Under the pieces are notes generated by a model, which did not search any database, had not been told where the DNA came from, and worked only from the letters and a program-made list of their open reading frames with translations. From contig PLNZ01000424.1 in the NCBI GenBank assembly GCA_003142915.1, positions 1 through 6,038 of the forward strand: a DNA stretch of 6,038 nucleotides, read 5' to 3'. Every line of letters starts with the position of its first letter. Within the stretch, counting starts at the first letter, position 1. Shown piece by piece: positions 1 to 4,864 of this stretch. This DNA comes from Ignavibacteriales bacterium (lineage in GTDB: Bacteria > Bacteroidota > Ignavibacteria > Ignavibacteriales > Ignavibacteriaceae). A program made the position numbers and the translations under genes.

Positions 1-26
1 AAATTAGGAATCGGATTAGACGGTGA
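1..26 (+). CDS. 3' end of an upstream gene, probably the antitoxin of the module (partial)
   Basis: Only the last seven codons are in the window, reading IRNRIRR followed by TGA at 24-26. The stop overlaps the GTG start of the toxin gene in the four bases GTGA, an arrangement typical of translationally coupled antitoxin-toxin pairs. A short basic C-terminus of this kind resembles the end of the addiction-module component family (PF09720), whose members often end in a Trp-containing helix followed by Arg-rich residues and are often paired with toxins like the next gene. This is inference from seven residues plus context. Frame 1 is also open, to a TGA at 61-63, so the identity is not secure. 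Confidence 0.4.
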
Positions 27-328
27 TATTTACATTTCATCCGGAAGCTATAAACAAGCTTGAGCAAGCTGTCGATTTTTATGAAACACAGCAGCAAAAG
101 CTTGGTGTAGAGTTTCTGCAAGAAATCTATTCTACTATTCGGCGTATTATTAAATTCCCTACAGCATTTTCTAAACAATCTGAAAATACCCGGAAATGCA
201 TAACTAATAAATTACCTTTTATTGTTATTTATCAAATCAAAAAGGACGAGATATTTATTGCTGCTATTGCACACCTATTCCGTAAACCAGGTTACCGGAA
301 GAAAAGATTAAACCTACAAAGAGCTTAA
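23..328 (+). CDS. Type II toxin-antitoxin system toxin, ParE/RelE superfamily
   Basis: A 101-residue basic protein with the layout of the ParE/RelE fold. An N-terminal strand leads into an HPEA motif (residues 6-9), followed by the long helical hairpin with FYETQQQKLGVEFL (19-32). Next come a conserved Arg at 57, the strand LPFIVIYQI (64-72), and the C-terminal signature with His84 and Arg-Lys-Pro-Gly-Tyr (87-91). The length is normal for the family, so it looks complete. Family members are either gyrase poisons (ParE) or ribosome-dependent mRNA nucleases (RelE); the sequence does not decide which. The HPEA and AH..RxPGY pattern is the ParE-like, COG3668-type one. The start is GTG at 23, because an in-frame TAG lies at 17-19 and the GTG overlaps the stop of the preceding gene. 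It would be neutralised by the upstream antitoxin. The secretion genes begin 34 bases downstream on the same strand, with no terminator seen between. Confidence 0.88.
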   Translation: MIFTFHPEAINKLEQAVDFYETQQQKLGVEFLQEIYSTIRRIIKFPTAFSKQSENTRKCITNKLPFIVIYQIKKDEIFIAAIAHLFRKPGYRKKRLNLQRA

Positions 329-350
329 AACAACTTATGAATAGAAAGCA

Positions 351-360
351 ATAAAGAAAT
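351..360 (+). promoter_or_regulatory. A-rich translation leader of the gspF-like gene
   Basis: The ten bases ATAAAGAAAT end two bases before the ATG at 363. There is no GGAGG-type ribosome binding site. The identical 10-mer precedes the TTG start at 3635. Bacteroidota and relatives commonly initiate translation from A-rich, Shine-Dalgarno-poor leaders, so this is probably the ribosome recruitment region. It could also be coincidence in AT-rich DNA. Confidence 0.35.
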
Positions 361-362
361 AA

Positions 363-1736
363 ATGATTGAATTCAAATTTACGGCGGAAAAATTAAATGG
401 TCAGTTAATTAGCGGTTCACTATCCGCTAAATCCGTTTCCGAAGGGAAAGAAAGAATCCATCGCCTCGCCGAGAAGAATCAGCTTAAAGTAAAAAATATT
501 GAAAAAAAATCCTCATATCATTACAGGGTTAGGCGGGGAAAAGAAAGACCAATTAGCGGCGAGCAAAAGGCTTTTTCTAAAATAGAAGTAGAAGAAGCGC
601 TTAGCAGGCTTGGATTTACAGTTCTCTCCGTAAACAAAAAACTTTTTGAATTTAACTTCAATCCACCTACAGCAGAAATTGTTACGTTTGTTAAGATCAG
701 CGCTGAACTTCTCGAACAAAAATTACCCTACAGCGAAATATTAACTTTATTAATAAACGACACTCAAAATAAAACATTAAAAGAGACGCTGCGTGAAATT
801 AACAATGAATTAAAGAAAGGCGCCGACAGCGAAATAACATTCCTAAAATATCAAACGGTTTTCGGCAAATTTACCGCTTATATGCTTGGTCTTGCAGCAA
901 AAAGCGGTAATATGACGGAAATATATAAAGCAACCGCAAAATTTTTAGAGCGCCAGCAGGAATTCAAAAAAAGCTTACGAAGCGCACTAATATCACCTGC
1001 TGTAACACTTTTTGTGCTTCTTGGCGCCGTATTATTCTATGTAGGGTATATTTTCCCGGAAACGGCAAAACTTTTTGTTAAATTTAATATTGCGCTTCCT
1101 CCAATGACAAAATTTACTTTGAAGGTAAGTGATCTTCTTATGAATAATTCTCTTTTGATCAGTCTATTAGTAATTATACCGCCGTTACTATTCTGGCGGT
1201 TAGCTAAAACCAAAAAGGGAGGATACATAATAGATAAATATATTTTAAGAATTCCAGTTGTGGGAACGCTCATTCACAAAACCCTTATTGAAGTATTTTG
1301 CAGAGTATTTTACACATTGTATAGCGGCTCGGCAGAAAGTATTGAACCTATAAGAATTGCGGCGGAGGCTGCCGGGAACAGATATTTTGAGGAAAAAATA
1401 AAAAACATCGCTATACCCCTAATGGTAAAAAAAGGAGCGGGGATTACCGATGCATTCAGCGCAAGCGGAATATTTACGGAAACATTTCTTTCGAGGATTC
1501 ATTCAGGCGAAGAAACCGGTACTATAAAAAATACCGCTCTTCAAATTGCCAATTATTATGAAAGTGAAACTGTTTACAAACTTAAAAATTTTATTGAACT
1601 GGTTCAGGTGTTCATATCAATGATCATTATGATCGTAATGATCCTGCTTACTTTAGTCTCTGCTGAGACTGCAACCATTCACCCCAAAGCGCCCGGCATG
1701 GCTGGTAAAATACATATTGAAAGAACTATCGCATGA
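363..1736 (+). CDS. gspF: GspF/PilC-family inner-membrane platform protein of a type II secretion / type IV pilus system
   Basis: A polytopic inner-membrane protein of 457 residues, on which the assembly ATPase acts to push (pseudo)pilin subunits out of the membrane. Two T2SSF domains are visible. The first is about 105-225, with the SGNM turn at 181-184 ahead of FLERQ. The second is about 308-430, with the conserved SGEETGTIKN at 381-390 ahead of YYESE. Membrane segments lie near 209-231, 263-280 and 410-432, the usual three-helix pattern. The cytoplasmic N-terminal region (1-104) is longer than usual and looks duplicated: residues 4-24 and 52-72 align without gaps and share ISG and AxS. About 25 residues follow the last helix. 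ATG 363 is chosen because a TAA immediately precedes it in frame and the protein starts with the family's usual F-x-F/Y strand. The stop overlaps the next gene's start by ATGA. PilC is an equally good name; the sequence alone does not separate them. Confidence 0.9.
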   Translation: MIEFKFTAEKLNGQLISGSLSAKSVSEGKERIHRLAEKNQLKVKNIEKKSSYHYRVRRGKERPISGEQKAFSKIEVEEALSRLGFTVLSVNKKLFEFNFNPPTAEIVTFVKISAELLEQKLPYSEILTLLINDTQNKTLKETLREINNELKKGADSEITFLKYQTVFGKFTAYMLGLAAKSGNMTEIYKATAKFLERQQEFKKSLRSALISPAVTLFVLLGAVLFYVGYIFPETAKLFVKFNIALPPMTKFTLKVSDLLMNNSLLISLLVIIPPLLFWRLAKTKKGGYIIDKYILRIPVVGTLIHKTLIEVFCRVFYTLYSGSAESIEPIRIAAEAAGNRYFEEKIKNIAIPLMVKKGAGITDAFSASGIFTETFLSRIHSGEETGTIKNTALQIANYYESETVYKLKNFIELVQVFISMIIMIVMILLTLVSAETATIHPKAPGMAGKIHIERTIA

Positions 1737-3523
1737 TTGATACAAATTTAGAAATGACTGATAAAATAGGTTATCTTCTTTTTAAAAAGGGAATAATCGA
1801 TGCGGCAATGCTTGAAAAAGCCTTAAACATAAAGGCAAATGACAAAAGCAAAATAAAGCGAAATCTTGCGCAAATTCTTGTTCAGGATTTTAATTATGAT
1901 CATGATACTATATTCAGGGAAGTGGCTATACTTTATGCTTTTCGCGAATTGGAAGTTCGCCCCGAAGAAATACCGGCGGAAAGACTAAATGCAATAAAGC
2001 AAATGATAAACGGAGCCGGGGAGCAGATGAAAAGTCAAATGCTCGAAAATAAAATTATTCCGTTTATGTATGATGAAAAAATTAGAGATAAATTAATTTT
2101 AGCGGCAGTTGATCCCACGGACAGAAATATTCCTAAAATTGCTTTTGGTCTGAATGCAAAAAAATATGAAGTAATCTATATAAGGAAAAAAGATTATGAA
2201 ATATTAATCCAGACAATCCTTCCGCCCGAAAATGTTTACCTAAAGATGATGGAAGACACTGCTCCTGAAATTCAATTGGAAAAAGATGAAGGAGCATTGG
2301 ATGAAGATGCTTTAGATGCTGAAATTAATAAAAGCGCACTAATTAATTTAGTTGAAGGAGCATTAGTAGAAGGCGTAAGACGCGGCGCCAGTGATATTCA
2401 CTTTATCCCAAAATCAGGAAACAAGACCCAAATTTTAATTCGTATAGACGGCAATCTTCAACCGTGGCACATGCAGGAAGGCACACTGCCTGAGGCTGTA
2501 ATTGCAGTTGTTAAAGACCGCTCAAAAGGAATGGACAGGTTTGAAAGGGAAAAAGCACAGGACGGTTTCGCTCAAAGAGAAATTGATGGGCATATAATCC
2601 GGTTCCGTGTTTCCGTATTGCCCATGGTAGGAACGGAGCTAAAAAATAAATTTGAAAGCGTCGTAATAAGAATTCTGGACGATAGGAAAGTAATAAGAGA
2701 TCTCGGTAAACTCGGATTAACCGGTTATTCCAGAGAAGCTTTCCAAAAAGCTATAAATCAGCCCCAGGGGATGGTAATATTAACCGGTCCTACCGGAAGC
2801 GGTAAAAGCACTACGCTTGTAGCAGCTCTTTACCAGGTAATTAATTCTACTGTAAATGTTCTTACCGTTGAGGACCCCGTTGAATATGTAATTGAAGGAG
2901 CCAGACAGCTAAAGATCGGATACAAAATGAATTTTGAACAGGCAATCCGCTCAATATTAAGACACGATCCCGATATAGTATTAGTTGGTGAAATGAGAGA
3001 CAAGGAAACTGCAGACATTGCAATAAAACTTGCTAACACCGGTCACCTTACTTTTTCTACATTACATACCAACGACGCACCAAGCGCCGTTGCAAGACTA
3101 TACAAGATGGGAATAGAACCATTCTTAATTGCTTATGCAATTAATATAATTGTCGCACAAAGATTGGTAAGAAGATTATGCCCTGATTGTAAAAAAAGAG
3201 TCGTTAATTTTGATGAGACAATAATGGATGCCGCAAAATTAAATATTGCAGAATGGAGAAATTATAAGATTTATGAACCAAAAGGCTGCGACAGATGCTT
3301 TGGTACAGGATATAAGGGACGTATCGCTATTCATGAAGCGCTCTATTTTACTAAAGAAATTAGACAAGCAATTGTCACTTCGGGAATTGAAGTAGACGAA
3401 GAAAAAATTAGATTACAGGCAAGGAAAGACGGCACTTTAAGCCTTCGTGACGCCGGATTAGAAAAGGTAAAGCTTGGTTTAAGCTCAATTGAAGAAGTTT
3501 TGTCTTCAACTTCCGAAGAATAG
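1733..3523 (+). CDS. gspE: GspE/PilB-family assembly ATPase (type II secretion / type IV pilus motor)
   Basis: A 596-residue cytoplasmic hexameric ATPase that powers subunit addition at the GspF/PilC platform. Residues 1-165 form a GspE N-terminal (MshEN-type) domain, containing the hallmark strand LILAAVDPTD (121-130). An acidic linker (about 174-198) follows. The N2 domain starts at GASDIHF (218-224) and includes RIDG (237-240) and AQDGF (275-279). The motor domain has Walker A GPTGSGKST (352-360, Lys358), Asp box VEDPVEY (379-385), Walker B DPDIVLVGE (412-420, Glu420) and His box TGHLTFSTLHTND (436-448). A tetracysteine zinc site, C483/C486 and C519/C522, precedes GTGYKGR, as in GspE and many PilB proteins. 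All catalytic elements are intact and the length is normal. The ATG overlaps the platform gene's stop (ATGA), so the two are probably translationally coupled. The c-di-GMP-type motifs of the N-domain are poorly kept. Whether it serves a pilus or a secretion system is not decided by sequence. Confidence 0.93.
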   Translation: MIDTNLEMTDKIGYLLFKKGIIDAAMLEKALNIKANDKSKIKRNLAQILVQDFNYDHDTIFREVAILYAFRELEVRPEEIPAERLNAIKQMINGAGEQMKSQMLENKIIPFMYDEKIRDKLILAAVDPTDRNIPKIAFGLNAKKYEVIYIRKKDYEILIQTILPPENVYLKMMEDTAPEIQLEKDEGALDEDALDAEINKSALINLVEGALVEGVRRGASDIHFIPKSGNKTQILIRIDGNLQPWHMQEGTLPEAVIAVVKDRSKGMDRFEREKAQDGFAQREIDGHIIRFRVSVLPMVGTELKNKFESVVIRILDDRKVIRDLGKLGLTGYSREAFQKAINQPQGMVILTGPTGSGKSTTLVAALYQVINSTVNVLTVEDPVEYVIEGARQLKIGYKMNFEQAIRSILRHDPDIVLVGEMRDKETADIAIKLANTGHLTFSTLHTNDAPSAVARLYKMGIEPFLIAYAINIIVAQRLVRRLCPDCKKRVVNFDETIMDAAKLNIAEWRNYKIYEPKGCDRCFGTGYKGRIAIHEALYFTKEIRQAIVTSGIEVDEEKIRLQARKDGTLSLRDAGLEKVKLGLSSIEEVLSSTSEE

Positions 3524-3573
3524 GTTTTAATATATACTTGATCGGGTAATAAAAATATTTTAAATATCAATTT

Positions 3574-3604
3574 GTTATTGTCTTTAGTAAACGAACGCAA
3601 TAAC
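3574..3604. repeat. Short inverted repeat in the spacer
   Basis: GTTATTG at 3574-3580 is exactly complementary to CAATAAC at 3598-3604, with a 17-base loop. The stem is AT-rich and no T run follows, so it is unlikely to be an intrinsic terminator. It might be a weak mRNA structure or an operator, or simply chance. Confidence 0.25.
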
Positions 3605-3621
3605 TTAGCTTATTCAATATT

Positions 3622-3631
3622 ATAAAGAAAT
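3622..3631 (+). promoter_or_regulatory. A-rich translation leader that supports the TTG start at 3635
   Basis: ATAAAGAAAT lies three bases before TTG 3635. It is identical to the 10-mer two bases before the gspF-like ATG. No Shine-Dalgarno core is present. The match favours TTG 3635 over the in-frame ATG at 3698, which has no comparable leader. Confidence 0.35.
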
Positions 3632-3634
3632 TAA

Positions 3635-4864
3635 TTGCCTCCTAAAGATATAAAAAATATTTTAGTCAAATTTGCAAACACCATACCCACATACCTGATG
3701 GGCCCCGACCGTATTAACTACATCCTGGATAACCTGGAAAATCTTGTTCAGGAAAGCAGGGTCGCTCTTATAAACTATGTTAATAGAATGCTTACAAGCA
3801 TGATAGAACGCGACGCTTCGGATATTGAAATAGGCGGTTACAGCAGCGGCGGATTTGTTTGGATGAGAATATTCGGCAAAAAGGAACGAGTTAAAGAGTT
3901 TCAATTACTTTCAAATGACGAATCTGCGCTTATAATTGCCAATTTACTCAATTCGAACCAACGAAAGATTCTTGAGGCGGCTAAAAATCTGGATTTTAGT
4001 TACACTTTCCTTTACGAAAGAAAAAATATTAACGTACGCTTCAGGGCAGATGTCTATTTCGAACTTGATACTCTTACTTTAAATATGCGTGCAATTAATT
4101 CCGAGATAAGATCGCTTGATAGCTACGGTTTTCACCCGAACGTAATAAAAACATTAAGTCATTCATTCATTAAGTTTGGTCTTACATTAATAACCGGCAT
4201 AACGGGTTCGGGTAAGTCTACTACCTTAGACGCTATTATTGACGCCCACAACAAATTCGATCCTGCCCATATAGTTATCATCGCTTCTCCGATTGAATAT
4301 GTCCATGATTCAAATTTTTCCATAATAAAACATCGCGAAGTAGGAAGAGATGTTTTGACATTTAGGGATGGTGTTATTCAATCATTAAGGCAAGACCCTG
4401 ATATAATTGTAATCGGCGAAATGAGAGACCCGGAAACTATACTTGCAGCGCTTGAAGTTACAGATACCGGGCACAAAGTTTTTTCTACACTCCACACTTC
4501 ATCGGCGGTTGAATCTATCGACAGAATAGTCGCTGAAATTCATCCTACCGAACAGGATCGGGTCAGGAACAGGCTTGCAGACGTTTTAATTGCTATTGTT
4601 TCCCAGAAATTAGTTCCGAGCTCAGACGGTAAGCGTGTGCTTGCAAAAGAAATCTTAATTGTTACCCCAAATGTTAAAGCTGCTATAAAAAATAATAACA
4701 CAAGTGAGATTTATATGATGATTAACCAGGGGGCTCCGCAGGGAATGATTACAATGGAACAGGATCTAAAGAGATTGTTTCTTGAAAAGAAAATTTCATT
4801 AGAAAATGCATTCGCTTATGCAAACAACAAAACAAGAATTCAACAAATAATGTCTGCAATATAA
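3635..4864 (+). CDS. pilT: PilT-like ATPase (type IV pilus retraction ATPase family) with altered Asp box
   Basis: A 409-residue cytoplasmic secretion ATPase. An N-terminal helical stretch (1-58) precedes the N2 domain, which begins RDASDIEIGG (59-68). The motor domain has Walker A GITGSGKST (188-196, Lys194), Walker B DPDIIVIGE (254-262, Glu262) and His box TGHKVFSTLHTSSA (278-291, His280 and His287). The C-terminal part is PilT-like rather than PilB-like: SQKLVP (323-328), KEILI (338-342), a counterpart of the AIRNLI region (about 347-353), and QGMITMEQDL (369-378). It lacks the zinc cysteines and MshEN domain of the preceding ATPase. The Asp box is unusual: IASPIEY (216-222) replaces the usual IEDPIEY, so the Glu-Asp pair is gone while Glu221 remains. 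TTG 3635 is used because a TAA precedes it directly and its leader matches that of the gspF-like gene. ATG 3698 would give 388 residues. In T4P systems PilT depolymerises the pilus; here the changed Asp box may mean modified activity. Confidence 0.85.
   Translation: MPPKDIKNILVKFANTIPTYLMGPDRINYILDNLENLVQESRVALINYVNRMLTSMIERDASDIEIGGYSSGGFVWMRIFGKKERVKEFQLLSNDESALIIANLLNSNQRKILEAAKNLDFSYTFLYERKNINVRFRADVYFELDTLTLNMRAINSEIRSLDSYGFHPNVIKTLSHSFIKFGLTLITGITGSGKSTTLDAIIDAHNKFDPAHIVIIASPIEYVHDSNFSIIKHREVGRDVLTFRDGVIQSLRQDPDIIVIGEMRDPETILAALEVTDTGHKVFSTLHTSSAVESIDRIVAEIHPTEQDRVRNRLADVLIAIVSQKLVPSSDGKRVLAKEILIVTPNVKAAIKNNNTSEIYMMINQGAPQGMITMEQDLKRLFLEKKISLENAFAYANNKTRIQQIMSAI

Larger units (their letters stand above)
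3524..3634. other. 111-base AT-rich spacer inside the gene cluster
   Basis: This is the only real gap in an otherwise overlapping or gapless cluster. I find no coding frame and no convincing terminator, since no GC-rich hairpin followed by a T run is present. It holds a weak 7-base inverted repeat (3574-3580 with 3598-3604). It also holds a poor sigma70-like pair, TTGATC at 3538 and TAAATA at 3561 with 17 bases between, which could be a secondary promoter for the PilT-like gene. Both signals are too weak in such AT-rich DNA to call firmly. Confidence 0.5.

Noticed and set aside
1..63. Frame 1 is open from the window edge to TGA 61-63 and could be the tail of a different upstream protein
   Set aside because: It would overlap the toxin gene by about 40 bases. 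The alternative frame ends with a GTGA overlap exactly at the toxin start, which fits an antitoxin-toxin pair better. With so few codons it cannot be excluded.
3555..3567. 13-base AT palindrome (ATATTT-T-AAATAT), considered as an operator or terminator
   Set aside because: It is made only of A and T in AT-rich DNA, with no loop suitable for a hairpin, no following T run and no second copy.
3638..3643. CCTCCT right after the TTG start, which reads AGGAGG on the minus strand and resembles a ribosome binding site
   Set aside because: No minus-strand start codon with a credible gene lies at a suitable distance. On the + strand it encodes Pro-Pro of the PilT-like protein.
513..3904. Several minus-strand open frames of 68-85 codons inside the machinery genes (513-719, 1037-1273, 2830-3039, 3343-3600, 3662-3904)
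   Set aside because: Each lies antisense to a well-supported gene with clear family motifs. None shows a recognisable domain or leader of its own, so they are shadows of the + strand coding.
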